The position numbers and the translations under genes were made by a program. A DNA stretch of 64,000 nt from UBA1952 sp965246785 (lineage in GTDB: Bacteria; Bacteroidota; Bacteroidia; Chitinophagales; Chitinophagaceae). The stretch spans positions 62,001 to 126,000 of the forward strand of contig CBDFFM010000036.1 of NCBI GenBank assembly GCA_965246785.1, read 5' to 3'. The notes beneath the pieces were generated by a model. It saw nothing but the letters and a program-made list of their open reading frames with translations. It did no database searches and was not told the DNA's origin. Below are positions 1-8,159 of the stretch, piece by piece (within the stretch, counting starts at the first letter, position 1; the number at the start of each line of letters is the position of its first letter).

Positions 1-624
1 GCTGGTCACCTGCTCGTGCGTCACCGTCTTCACCACATTCGGCCCGGTTACGAACATATAGCTCGTGCCCTCCACCATCATAATAAAATCGGTGATGGCG
101 GGGGAATACACCGCCCCGCCGGCACAAGGGCCCATGATGGCGGAGAGCTGCGGCACAACGCCGCTCGCCTGCACATTCCGGTGGAAGATGTCGGCATAGC
201 CGCCGAGGCTCACCACCCCTTCCTGGATACGCGCGCCGCCGGAGTCGTTGAGGCCAATGACGGGCGCGCCATTCTGCATAGCCAAGTCCATGATGCGGCA
301 GATTTTCTCCGCATGAGTCTCACTAAGCGAGCCGCCGAATACTGTAAAGTCCTGCGAGAAAACATAAACGAGCCGCCCGCCGATGGTGCCGTAGCCGGTG
401 ATGACGCCATCGCCGGGGTACTGCTCCTTCTCCATCCCAAAGTCGGTGCTGCGGTGGGTTACGAAGGCGCCGATTTCCTGAAGAGAGCCTTCGTCCAAAA
501 GCAGTGTGAGGCGCTCGCGGGCGGTGAGCTTACCTTTCTTGTGCTGGGCCTCTATACGGGCCTTTCCGCCGCCAAGCTGCGCGGCCGTTGTCTTTTCCTG
601 AAGCATGTTGATTTTGGAACTCAT
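1..624 (-). CDS. acyl-CoA carboxylase carboxyltransferase subunit beta (propionyl/methylmalonyl-CoA type), 3' end outside window
   Basis: This open frame has no stop inside the window, so only the first 208 residues are visible. It matches the biotin-dependent acyl-CoA carboxylase beta chain, which moves a carboxyl group from carboxybiotin to propionyl- or another acyl-CoA in the cytosol. Visible hallmarks are GKLTARERL near residues 31-39, the GGSLSETHAEKI segment at 98-109, the glycine-rich NDSGGARIQEG at 126-136 and MGPCAGGAVYSPAITDF at 164-180. The start ATG at 622-624 is chosen because the family usually begins just before the LTARERL region; no Shine-Dalgarno is seen, as is normal in this phylum. 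Substrate choice between propionyl- and acetyl-CoA cannot be settled from this fragment. Confidence 0.93.
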   Translation of the reverse strand, partial: MSSKINMLQEKTTAAQLGGGKARIEAQHKKGKLTARERLTLLLDEGSLQEIGAFVTHRSTDFGMEKEQYPGDGVITGYGTIGGRLVYVFSQDFTVFGGSLSETHAEKICRIMDLAMQNGAPVIGLNDSGGARIQEGVVSLGGYADIFHRNVQASGVVPQLSAIMGPCAGGAVYSPAITDFIMMVEGTSYMFVTGPNVVKTVTHEQVTS

Positions 625-708
625 GTGCGGGGCGAAGGTAGGTTGAGGAGTTGAACGGGTTGAACGGGTCTGCTGAAAGACGGGCGGAGAAAAGAGTGCG
701 GCATAATG

Positions 709-744
709 CAGAAGGCCCGCTGCAACGCTGCAGCGGGCCTTCTG
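709..744 (-). terminator. intrinsic terminator-like hairpin after the YceI gene
   Basis: A perfect 15-bp inverted repeat (709-723 and 730-744, loop 724-729) lies 17 bp beyond the YceI stop codon and before the carboxyltransferase start. No long T tract follows on the minus strand, so it may work as a terminator or as an mRNA-stabilising hairpin. Confidence 0.7.
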
Positions 745-761
745 TTGAATGAGAAGTCGGC

Positions 762-1427
762 TTATTTATTCGCTACCAAATGCAGCCCGATGTTCACTGT
801 CGGGCGAATCATCTTGTCGCCGAGGCTGTTGTCATTGCCATAGGAAAGGCCCCACTGCGTGCGGTCAATGTTGAAGTTGGCGTCTGCCGTGACCATGTTG
901 TCGTTCACAGCAAGCTTTGCAGGGAAGGTGATGCCTTTGGTAACGCCCTTCAGCGTCAGGTTGCCCATCACGGTGTGCGTGGCGTCCTTCATTACCAGCT
1001 CCTTGTCGCCTGCGGCGACAACGCCGGCCTTAACGCCGGTGATTTCAAATGTAGCCGTCGGGAACTTCGCTATGTCAAAAAAATCCGGGCTTTTCAGGTG
1101 CGGGCCGAGCTTGTTGGTAATGCCTGTGTCTTCGTCCTTAATGGCCAGCGTCGTTACGTCAATCGTAAACTTGCCGCCGGTAACGTTACCGCCATCCACC
1201 ATCGCTTCTCCGTCCTTCAGCATCATAGTGCCGTGGTGCGCGTTAGTAGGGTGCGAGCCAGTCCAGTCCACATGGCTTTGGGCCAAGTCGGCTTTGTAGG
1301 CAGCGCCTTTAGCAGCACCGGCCTGCATGGCTTCGCCGGTTTGAGCTTTATCGGCTTTGGGGTCACTTTGGCAGGATGCTGCGAGCAGCAGTGTGCCGGC
1401 TGCAAGGGCGAGAAGGGTGTGCTTCAT
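762..1427 (-). CDS. YceI-family lipoprotein
   Basis: The 221-residue protein starts with a lipoprotein signal peptide whose lipobox LAASC puts the lipidated cysteine at residue 19. After a short Ala/Lys-rich linker comes a full YceI domain (about residues 45-218), with the typical SHVDWTGSHP opening, FDIAKFPTATFEIT and the FNIDRTQWGLSYG signature near the C terminus. YceI proteins are periplasmic or lipid-anchored beta-barrels that bind long amphiphiles such as polyisoprenoids; the ligand here is unknown. On the minus strand its ATG is preceded by a TATTTTTG motif that could be a -7 promoter element. It stands alone, divergent from the rhodanese gene. Confidence 0.93.
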   Translation of the reverse strand: MKHTLLALAAGTLLLAASCQSDPKADKAQTGEAMQAGAAKGAAYKADLAQSHVDWTGSHPTNAHHGTMMLKDGEAMVDGGNVTGGKFTIDVTTLAIKDEDTGITNKLGPHLKSPDFFDIAKFPTATFEITGVKAGVVAAGDKELVMKDATHTVMGNLTLKGVTKGITFPAKLAVNDNMVTADANFNIDRTQWGLSYGNDNSLGDKMIRPTVNIGLHLVANK

Positions 1428-1511
1428 GGTTGGAGTGTTTAAGTTTGCGGCAAAAATAAGGGGATGGGCTTCATTATTGTAGCTACACCATTCTTATAGC
1501 CCTATTGAAAG

Positions 1512-1820
1512 ATGCACACACTTACCGCCAATGAATTGCGCCGCTGGCAAGTTGAAGGCAAAGATTTTGCGCTGGTGGATGTGCGCGAGGCATGGGAGCA
1601 TGAAGCATTCAACATCGGTGGCGAGCTGATTCCGCTCGGAACTATTATGGCCGCTGCGGAAAGCATGCCGAAGTACAAACCAGTCGTAGTCTATTGTGAA
1701 AAAGGAATCCGCAGCGTCATCGCCATTCAGCGACTGCAGATGCTGGGCTTTGAAAATCTTTTCAATCTCAGCGGCGGCATGAAGGCGTGGCGGGAAAGCT
1801 CAAAGCAGGACAAGCTCTGA
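1512..1820 (+). CDS. single-domain rhodanese-like sulfurtransferase
   Basis: This is a 102-residue single rhodanese domain, the usual size of GlpE-type proteins. The catalytic loop CEKGIRS (62-68) carries the persulfide-forming Cys62 and the conserved Arg and Ser of the CxxGxRS pattern. The LVDVREAWEHEAFNI stretch (21-35) and the C-terminal LSGGMKAWRE are also typical. Such proteins carry sulfane sulfur or act as thiosulfate sulfurtransferases in the cytosol. Its 3' end overlaps the convergent LD-carboxypeptidase gene by 21 bp. Confidence 0.93.
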   Translation: MHTLTANELRRWQVEGKDFALVDVREAWEHEAFNIGGELIPLGTIMAAAESMPKYKPVVVYCEKGIRSVIAIQRLQMLGFENLFNLSGGMKAWRESSKQDKL

Positions 1821-2714
1821 ACCCTCCGCAGTGACTTTAAGTCTGTGCTCCTGCCCAAGGCACAGTGTCACATTCTCCTTGTCATGCCCTGCGGGAAAGT
1901 TGAAAGCCACCGGATAGCCATACGCCGATACCTTATCCAGAATAATCTGCTCCAAGGTCTGGCCGAAGGGTCGCTCCGTATCCTCGGTATCCGTGAACTG
2001 CCCGACAAGCAGCGCCTTTAATCCATTGAGTTGGCCGCTACGCCGCAGGCTCAGCATCATGCGGTCAATGTGGTAGATGTGCTCGCCGATGTCTTCTATG
2101 AACAGGATTTTGGCTTCGGTATTCAGTTGTGAAACGGAACCGGTAAGATGCGCCAGCAGCGCCAGATTGCCACCGACTATCTCGCCTTCGGCAATGCCGG
2201 GAACGTTGTAAGGTGATGCAGGAAAGCTGTACGAAACACTTTTTCCGGTCAACGTCCGACGCAGGCTTTCTAAGTAAAAGCTGCCATCGCTCTCCGGCGT
2301 GAAAGCGCCGCACATAGGGCTGTGTAGCGTTGCAACACCGAGCGTTTGATGGATATGGCTGTGCAGCACGGTAATGTCGGAGAAGCCACAAACCCACTTA
2401 GGATTTTTCTTGAACACCGTCCAATCAACATCGTCAACGATGCGGGAGACTCCGTAGCCGCCGCGGCCCATGAGCACCGCTTTTATCTCGGTATCGTCCA
2501 GCATTGCCTGCAAGTCGGCGAGGCGCTCGGCATCGTGGCCGGCGAAATAGTGCTCGCCAGTGCCGACCGTTTTCCCAACCTTCACCTTGAAGCCCCAGCG
2601 CTGCAATACCTGCACGCAGTAGGCAATGCGCTCGTGTGAGACATAGCCGGCAGGGCAGGTGATACCAATGGTATCGCCGGGCTTGAGGTGGGGCGGCAGG
2701 ATGGTGTCATTCAT
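1800..2714 (-). CDS. ldcA: LD-carboxypeptidase, peptidase family S66
   Basis: The 304-residue protein matches S66 LD-carboxypeptidases, which remove the terminal D-Ala from murein tetrapeptides during cell-wall recycling. The Ser-Glu-His catalytic set is visible as Ser112 in GFSDITVLH, Glu207 in LFIEDIGEHIYHIDRM and His277 in FPAGHDKENVTLCLG. The MGRGGYG loop at 82-88 is also diagnostic. Its ATG overlaps the stop of the upstream Rieske gene by four bases, so the two are almost certainly co-translated. It is the last gene of the dtd-tadA-hydrolase-Rieske-ldcA run. No signal peptide is seen, in keeping with a cytosolic recycling enzyme. Confidence 0.93.
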   Translation of the reverse strand: MNDTILPPHLKPGDTIGITCPAGYVSHERIAYCVQVLQRWGFKVKVGKTVGTGEHYFAGHDAERLADLQAMLDDTEIKAVLMGRGGYGVSRIVDDVDWTVFKKNPKWVCGFSDITVLHSHIHQTLGVATLHSPMCGAFTPESDGSFYLESLRRTLTGKSVSYSFPASPYNVPGIAEGEIVGGNLALLAHLTGSVSQLNTEAKILFIEDIGEHIYHIDRMMLSLRRSGQLNGLKALLVGQFTDTEDTERPFGQTLEQIILDKVSAYGYPVAFNFPAGHDKENVTLCLGQEHRLKVTAEGSELVLL

Positions 2715-3028
2715 AGCTGCACAAAGATGCGGCCCTCTTCTTCCTTCACCGGATAAGTCCTGAGCTTATAACCCTCGCCGCTGGTGTTGTGTCCGTTCGC
2801 GGGGTTGAAGCGATAGCCATGCAGCGGACAAACAATTCTGCCTTGCACGTCCACGCGTCCTTCGCACAGCGGCGCGCCGGCATGGGGGCAAGTGGCTGCA
2901 AAGGCCAAGAGCTTATCGCCTTTTCGTAGTACGCAGATACGCTTATCGCCAATGCTTACTTCTTTCATCTGCCCCTCAGGCACCTCGCCGGATGCTGTAC
3001 ATGCCTGCCATGCAAATGCTTCGCTCAT
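2711..3028 (-). CDS. Rieske [2Fe-2S] ferredoxin-like protein
   Basis: This 105-residue stand-alone Rieske domain has both cluster-binding boxes: CPHAG with Cys47 and His49, and CPLHG with Cys67 and His70. The length and the lack of any membrane segment fit the soluble Rieske ferredoxins related to NirD or to oxygenase ferredoxin components. The start overlaps the stop of the upstream hydrolase by four bases and its stop overlaps the ldcA start by four bases. The redox partner is not apparent in the window. Confidence 0.93.
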   Translation of the reverse strand: MSEAFAWQACTASGEVPEGQMKEVSIGDKRICVLRKGDKLLAFAATCPHAGAPLCEGRVDVQGRIVCPLHGYRFNPANGHNTSGEGYKLRTYPVKEEEGRIFVQL

Positions 3029-3843
3029 TTTGAAATGAAGTCTGTGATGGCGCGCATGTAAGGCCCGTTGGTTGCGCTTTCCATAAGCGCATTGAAGCCA
3101 CCGCCGTGGCCGCCGTTAAATGACTTTACAATCATTTCCGGATGCTGCGCTTTGAGCGCCGCATAATCTTCCGGCTTGCAGACAGCATCCAGCGTGCCGG
3201 AGAAGACCAACATGCGGCCGGGCAGGTTCTTAAGCTTATCCGCATGGAAGGCGGCATCTGCCGGCAGCGTAAACATCTTTCCTTTCATCGCGGCCAGCCG
3301 CTGCTGTGTGACGACCGGGTTAGTAACGAAGCCCTCGGCGATGAAATAGTCGGCAGGCGCTTCGGCCCAGACCCGCGCCGCGATGATGCTGCCCATGGAA
3401 AAGGCATAGACGGCCACCTTATTTGCCGGAAGCTGCATCCGCGACCAACGTACCATCGCCTTCAGGTCTTCGTCAAACTCGTTGTAATAAAGCCTTGTCG
3501 TGTCAATCGGAAAATCATCGCTCCCGCCGAAGCCGCGGTAATCAAACGTGAGCACGGTATAGCCCTGCCAGGTGAGTGCGTAGGCCAGCGGCAGCCAGTT
3601 GCTCATGTTACCGGCATCTCCGTTGGCTGCGATGATGCTTACATGCCGGTCTGCGCCTTTTGGCTGAAGCCGCCATACGGCCAGATTATAGTGGTCGGCA
3701 GTTTCTATGCGAAGGGCCTTCCAGCCGGGAAAGCTCCCCTCGTCCGGTATTGCGGCGTAGGCCTTCTTCGGCTTCAGGGCATTGGCGGCGTTGCCGCAGA
3801 GCAGCAGGGGCAGCAAGAGCAGGTATAAAATCTGTTTCGTCAT
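3025..3843 (-). CDS. secreted alpha/beta-hydrolase
   Basis: The gene encodes a 272-residue alpha/beta-hydrolase. The frame stays open further upstream, but the ATG at 3841-3843 is chosen because it opens a signal peptide (MTKQILYLLLLPLLLCGN) and lies two bases after the tadA stop. The nucleophile is Ser149 in AFSMGS; Asp219 (SGTLDAV) and His246 (GGHGGG) are the likely acid and base. The FDYRGFGGSD segment (100-109) is typical of the fold. The substrate cannot be told from the sequence. The product should be periplasmic or outer-membrane associated, unlike its cytosolic operon neighbours. Confidence 0.88.
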   Translation of the reverse strand: MTKQILYLLLLPLLLCGNAANALKPKKAYAAIPDEGSFPGWKALRIETADHYNLAVWRLQPKGADRHVSIIAANGDAGNMSNWLPLAYALTWQGYTVLTFDYRGFGGSDDFPIDTTRLYYNEFDEDLKAMVRWSRMQLPANKVAVYAFSMGSIIAARVWAEAPADYFIAEGFVTNPVVTQQRLAAMKGKMFTLPADAAFHADKLKNLPGRMLVFSGTLDAVCKPEDYAALKAQHPEMIVKSFNGGHGGGFNALMESATNGPYMRAITDFISK

Positions 3844-3845
3844 CG

Positions 3846-4292
3846 TCAGCGTTTTGCGGCAAAAAAAGATTTCATCAAGGCCGCACATTCTTCGCCCAAA
3901 ACACCGCTTACCAATTCGGCTTTCGGATGAAAGGGGAAGTTCGCTCCGGTGAATTTCCGGTAGCCGTTCTTCACATCCTCCGCGCCATAGACGATGCGGC
4001 CCAACTTGCTCCAGTACATAGCGCCGCAGCACATGAGGCAGGGCTCTACGGTTACGTACAGGGTTGCATCGGTCAGGTATTTCGCGCCCAGTGAATTGAA
4101 GGCAGATGTCATTGCTATCATCTCCGCATGGGCCGTGCTGTCCGATAATCTTTCTACTTGATTGTAGCCGCGGCCCAGGATTTTGCCGCTCCAGACTACC
4201 AGCGCGCCTACCGGTACCTCGTCGGCATCGTAGGCGGTTTGGGCCTCTTTTAAGGCGAGGCGCATGTAGCGTTCGTCGTCTGCGGTGTGCAT
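3846..4292 (-). CDS. tadA: tRNA-specific adenosine deaminase (TadA-like)
   Basis: The 148-residue cytidine/deoxycytidylate deaminase-fold protein has the zinc-binding HAE motif (His55, Glu57 as proton shuttle) and PCLMC (Cys85, Cys88). Its length and the NQVERLSDSTAHAEM region match TadA, which converts A34 to inosine in the anticodon of tRNA-Arg(ACG). A guanine deaminase cannot be fully excluded, as the two subfamilies are close. It sits 39 bp downstream of dtd, another tRNA quality-control gene, and 2 bp before the hydrolase. Confidence 0.9.
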   Translation of the reverse strand: MHTADDERYMRLALKEAQTAYDADEVPVGALVVWSGKILGRGYNQVERLSDSTAHAEMIAMTSAFNSLGAKYLTDATLYVTVEPCLMCCGAMYWSKLGRIVYGAEDVKNGYRKFTGANFPFHPKAELVSGVLGEECAALMKSFFAAKR

Positions 4293-4331
4293 GGGCGCAA
4301 GGTATTGAACGCGCCGCCGCCAGGCACGTTC

Positions 4332-4784
4332 CTACAGTTTGGTCTTACTGTCCATCATAATCGTTACCGGGCCGTCATTCACCAGCGCCACCTGCATGTC
4401 CGCGCCGAAGACGCCCGTCTGAACAGCCTGGCCCGTCAGGGTGCTAAGCTGCGCTATGAAGTATTCATACAACGGCACCGCCATCTCCGGCCGCGCTGCG
4501 CGGATGTACGAGGGCCGGTTTCCCTTTGCATAATCCGCCAGCAGCGTGAACTGGCTTACCACCAGTAACTGCCCGCCCGCTTCCGTCAGCGAGCGGTTCA
4601 TTAAGCCTCCTTCGTCAGAGAATATCCGCAGGCCCGCAATCTTTTTCGCCAGCCAGTCGGCGTCTTCGCGGCTATCGTCCACGGCAATGCCGAGGAGTAC
4701 GAGCATCCCGCCGCCGATTTGCGACGCCACCTCCCCGCCGATGCTTACGGAGGCTGAGGAGACCCGCTGCAATACCACCCGCAT
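4332..4784 (-). CDS. dtd: D-aminoacyl-tRNA deacylase
   Basis: The 150-residue protein is full length for Dtd, which hydrolyses D-amino acids wrongly attached to tRNA. It has the MRVVLQRVSSASV start, the active-site SQFTL motif at 77-81 and the cross-dimer NDGPVT motif at 136-141 (family form NxGPVT). It is the first gene of the minus-strand operon that ends with ldcA and is divergent from merR; the 55-bp gap between them must hold both promoters. Confidence 0.95.
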   Translation of the reverse strand: MRVVLQRVSSASVSIGGEVASQIGGGMLVLLGIAVDDSREDADWLAKKIAGLRIFSDEGGLMNRSLTEAGGQLLVVSQFTLLADYAKGNRPSYIRAARPEMAVPLYEYFIAQLSTLTGQAVQTGVFGADMQVALVNDGPVTIMMDSKTKL

Positions 4785-4805
4785 GTTTTAAGCTTCTTTT
4801 GAGGC

Positions 4806-4835
4806 TAAAGGTAGCTACAGCCTACCCTACCTTTA
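4806..4835. promoter_or_regulatory. inverted repeat in the dtd/merR divergent promoter region
   Basis: A perfect 9-bp inverted repeat (4806-4814 TAAAGGTAG and 4827-4835 CTACCTTTA, 12-base spacer) ends four bases before the merR ATG. The right arm includes TACCTTTA, close to the TAnnTTTG -7 element. Its place suggests an operator, possibly for the MerR protein itself; this is inference. Confidence 0.45.
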
Positions 4836-4839
4836 AGTC

Positions 4840-5265
4840 ATGAGTAGCGGCAGCATTATTACCCTGTTTGGCGACGAGGAGCTTATTCCTGAAGCCTTGT
4901 CTGCCGCGCCCAAAGTGGGCGAAGCAGAAGTCGCGCCGCTGCAATCCTGGAAGCCGGAAAAACAATACTACACCATTGGCGAGGTGGCGAAGATTTTTGA
5001 CGTCCGTACCTCGCACATCCGCTACTGGACTACTGAGTTTGACGTGAAGGTGCGCACCACGCGCAAGGGTGACCGCCTCTATACGCCTGATGCTATCCGC
5101 GAATTGCGCGCTATCTACGGCCTTGTCAAAGAGCGCGGCTTCACCATTGCAGGCGCGAAGGCACAGTTGAAAGCGGAACCGGCTTTGCCGCAAACGGCTG
5201 ACCTTCGCCTTGCGCTCCTGCGCCTGCGCAACCAGCTTCTTCTTATCCGCAACGAGCTTCTATGA
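4840..5265 (+). CDS. MerR-family transcriptional regulator
   Basis: The 141-residue protein carries one MerR DNA-binding domain at about residues 42-112: the YYTIGEVAKIFDVRTSHIRYW helix-turn-helix, then the wing with TRKGDRLYTPDAIRELR and KERGFTIAGAKAQL. A 40-residue N-terminal extension precedes it and the C-terminal coiled coil is short, so there is no room for a separate ligand domain. This compact form is common in Bacteroidota. Its stop overlaps the start of the downstream thioredoxin-like gene (ATGA), so they form one operon. The signal it senses is unknown. Confidence 0.92.
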   Translation: MSSGSIITLFGDEELIPEALSAAPKVGEAEVAPLQSWKPEKQYYTIGEVAKIFDVRTSHIRYWTTEFDVKVRTTRKGDRLYTPDAIRELRAIYGLVKERGFTIAGAKAQLKAEPALPQTADLRLALLRLRNQLLLIRNELL

Positions 5266-5789
5266 AATCTCTTTATATCCTCTTCGCAGCCATTGCCATG
5301 AGCCTTTCCGCCGCCGCCCAAAAGCCGTACAGCATTTCCAAAGACGAGCAGACGGGCCAGAAGATTTTCAAAGGCCCCGTCACGCTCGCCGACCTTCAGG
5401 GGGAGCCTTCCTTTACCTGGTGGGCGCGCAGCACGGAGGGCTATACGCCGGATGCAAACGTCATTACTTACCTGCGGGATGCCTTGTCGTCTTGTACCAT
5501 CATCACCATCATGGGCACCTGGTGCGACGACTCGCAGAACCTTGTGCCGAAGCTTGCCAAGGTGCTCGGCGCGGCGAAGTTTCCGATGGAGCGCTTCGCG
5601 ATGTTTGGCGTTGACCGGGCCAAGGAGACGGGCGGCATTGAAAGCCGCGCCTATCAGGTGAAGCGTGTGCCTACCATCGTGGTGTTTAAGGACAATAAGG
5701 AGATTGGCCGCATCGTGGAGTCTGTGGGCCGGAGCGTGGAGCTTGACCTTGCGCAGATTGTGCAGCAGGGCGGGGCGGCGGGGCGGTGA
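5262..5789 (+). CDS. secreted thioredoxin-like protein with CxxS active site
   Basis: The 175-residue protein starts with a signal peptide (about residues 1-20, ending SAAAQ). A thioredoxin fold follows, with the active-site region TWCDDS (Cys88, Ser91) and the cis-proline loop RVPTIVVF (Pro137). The second cysteine of the usual CxxC is a serine, so it cannot act as a normal dithiol oxidoreductase; monothiol isomerase or glutathionylation-type chemistry is possible. Related Bacteroidota proteins commonly have this WCxDS form. The protein should work in the periplasm. It overlaps the merR gene by four bases. Confidence 0.85.
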   Translation: MKSLYILFAAIAMSLSAAAQKPYSISKDEQTGQKIFKGPVTLADLQGEPSFTWWARSTEGYTPDANVITYLRDALSSCTIITIMGTWCDDSQNLVPKLAKVLGAAKFPMERFAMFGVDRAKETGGIESRAYQVKRVPTIVVFKDNKEIGRIVESVGRSVELDLAQIVQQGGAAGR

Positions 5790-5874
5790 ACTTTTTTTGG
5801 CAGCCGGCTGCAGCGCGCTCCCTCTCGATAGCTATCGGGAGGGAGCGAACCGAAAGCTGACTTAATAAAAAATG

Positions 5875-5903
5875 AAAAGGCCGGAGCATTGCTCCGGCCT
5901 TTT
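5875..5903. terminator. bidirectional terminator between the thioredoxin-like gene and the response regulator
   Basis: A perfect 13-bp stem (5875-5887 and 5891-5903) with a 3-base loop starts with AAAA and ends with a run of T, so it can stop transcription from both convergent genes. Confidence 0.88.
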
Positions 5904-5924
5904 TTCTATTAAAAAAATGGGTGG

Positions 5925-6641
<717 letters not shown>

Positions 6642-6671
6642 ATTGTAGTTGTTGCTGCGAATTAAGGTGTG

Positions 6672-7943
6672 TTATGTGAGCGGTAAGTTAAGCGTAAATG
6701 TACTCCCTTTACCCAATTCGCTGTTACAAGTTGCTTCACCGCCGTGGGCACGGGCTATAAGCTGCACATAGTTGAGGCCGATGCCGAATCCTTTGACGTC
6801 GTGGACATTGCCGGTAGGCACGCGGAAGAACTTGTCAAAGAGCATGGACTGACGGGTTTTGTCAATGCCCACGCCATTGTCGCGCACGCTGATGTGCAGG
6901 CTGCGGGCGTATTGCTGCACGGCCACCTGGATTTGGGGCACGTCTGTGCAGTACTTCACGGCATTGTCCACGAGGTTGGAGAGGACATTTTTCAGGTGCG
7001 CGACATCGCCGGAGAAATGGATGGGTGTATCTGGCAGCTTCATGGAGATGGCGCCGCCTTTGGAAGCGGCGATTTTGGCCCAGGATGCAAATTCCTGCCG
7101 TAGTAATTCCTGCACTACGAAGTCGGTCTTCTGAAGGTTGATGCCCTCGCGCTCGGCCTTGCTCATTTGCAATACTCTATCCACCTGCCCGGTAAGGCCG
7201 GCGGCTTCATTGGCAATGATGGTGGCGTAATTAATGAGCCGCTGCGGCTGCTGCAGGATGGCGGGATTCTTCAGGACGTCTGCGCTGAGGCGGATGGAAG
7301 CGAGCGGCGTCTTGAACTCGTGCGTCATGTTGCTCACAAAGTCTTTCTGGATTTCGGCAAGCTGCCGCTGCTTGAATATGACCCAGACGAGATACCCGAA
7401 AAAGCCCATCACGCACAGCAGGGCGAAGGAAGAAAGCCCCCATAGATTAAGCTGCGAAAACAGGTAATGCCGGTGATGTGGAAAGCACACGCCGACGTAA
7501 TAATTAGGGCTGCGTACCGTCGGCACCGTCATAAGCGCCAAGGGCTGCGCATTCGCCCCATTCAGACGATAATAGCCGGAATAGGTAAGCGCCAGCGGCT
7601 TGCTGCGGTCGGAGAGGCCGTATTGAAAATCAGTGAGGATATTTTGCCGCGCAAATGCGGCTACGAGCGCATTCTGGAGGTGGTTCTTCTCCACATAAGT
7701 ATTCGTATGCACCACAAAGCAGCAGGACGAAATCTGTTCTACAGGATTGCCGCGCGGCTGCCCCAGTCCCTGCGATTGCATCAGACTGCGAGCTACATCG
7801 CCAAGGGCCACATTAGCGTTCAGATTGAAGCGCTCCTCGTTCAGTTCATGCGCCTTGCGCACCCAATAGACCTGCGTGGCAATGATGCCCACACTGGCCA
7901 GGACGGCAAGAATTACTATGAGGCGGATGTGGCGGCTCTTCAT
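6672..7943 (-). CDS. membrane sensor histidine kinase
   Basis: The 423-residue kinase has a first membrane span at about residues 8-28, a periplasmic sensor region of roughly 140 residues with no recognisable domain, and a second span at about 168-190. There is no clear HAMP domain. The HisKA motif THEFKTPLASIRL contains the phospho-accepting His208. The ATPase domain shows the N box (NLVDNAVKY, Asn327), DNGVGID at 355-361 and the GFGIGL glycine box. Cys74 and Cys75 in the sensor region could matter for sensing. It heads the operon with the response regulator. Confidence 0.94.
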   Translation of the reverse strand: MKSRHIRLIVILAVLASVGIIATQVYWVRKAHELNEERFNLNANVALGDVARSLMQSQGLGQPRGNPVEQISSCCFVVHTNTYVEKNHLQNALVAAFARQNILTDFQYGLSDRSKPLALTYSGYYRLNGANAQPLALMTVPTVRSPNYYVGVCFPHHRHYLFSQLNLWGLSSFALLCVMGFFGYLVWVIFKQRQLAEIQKDFVSNMTHEFKTPLASIRLSADVLKNPAILQQPQRLINYATIIANEAAGLTGQVDRVLQMSKAEREGINLQKTDFVVQELLRQEFASWAKIAASKGGAISMKLPDTPIHFSGDVAHLKNVLSNLVDNAVKYCTDVPQIQVAVQQYARSLHISVRDNGVGIDKTRQSMLFDKFFRVPTGNVHDVKGFGIGLNYVQLIARAHGGEATCNSELGKGSTFTLNLPLT

Positions 7944-8159
7944 GAATCGTTCGCTACGGTGGACAAACTCCGTGGCGTAACCCTTACTTACAAAAAAGGC
8001 GGAGCCGGTTTTGTAAAGAAATTGTTATGCGGCAATATACGGCGCATCCTCAACGGGTTAAAGGTACGAAGGCGTATCGGCAAGCATGAAAATTTTGCAT
8101 CTATTGCGGCCCGGTTATCCACGCGCTATCCAGATGTACTTTGCGCCTTACTGCGTCCA

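Noticed and set aside
7467..8159. N-terminal extension of the acyltransferase reading frame
   Set aside because: It runs antisense to the histidine kinase and has no family features; the domain starts after 8160.
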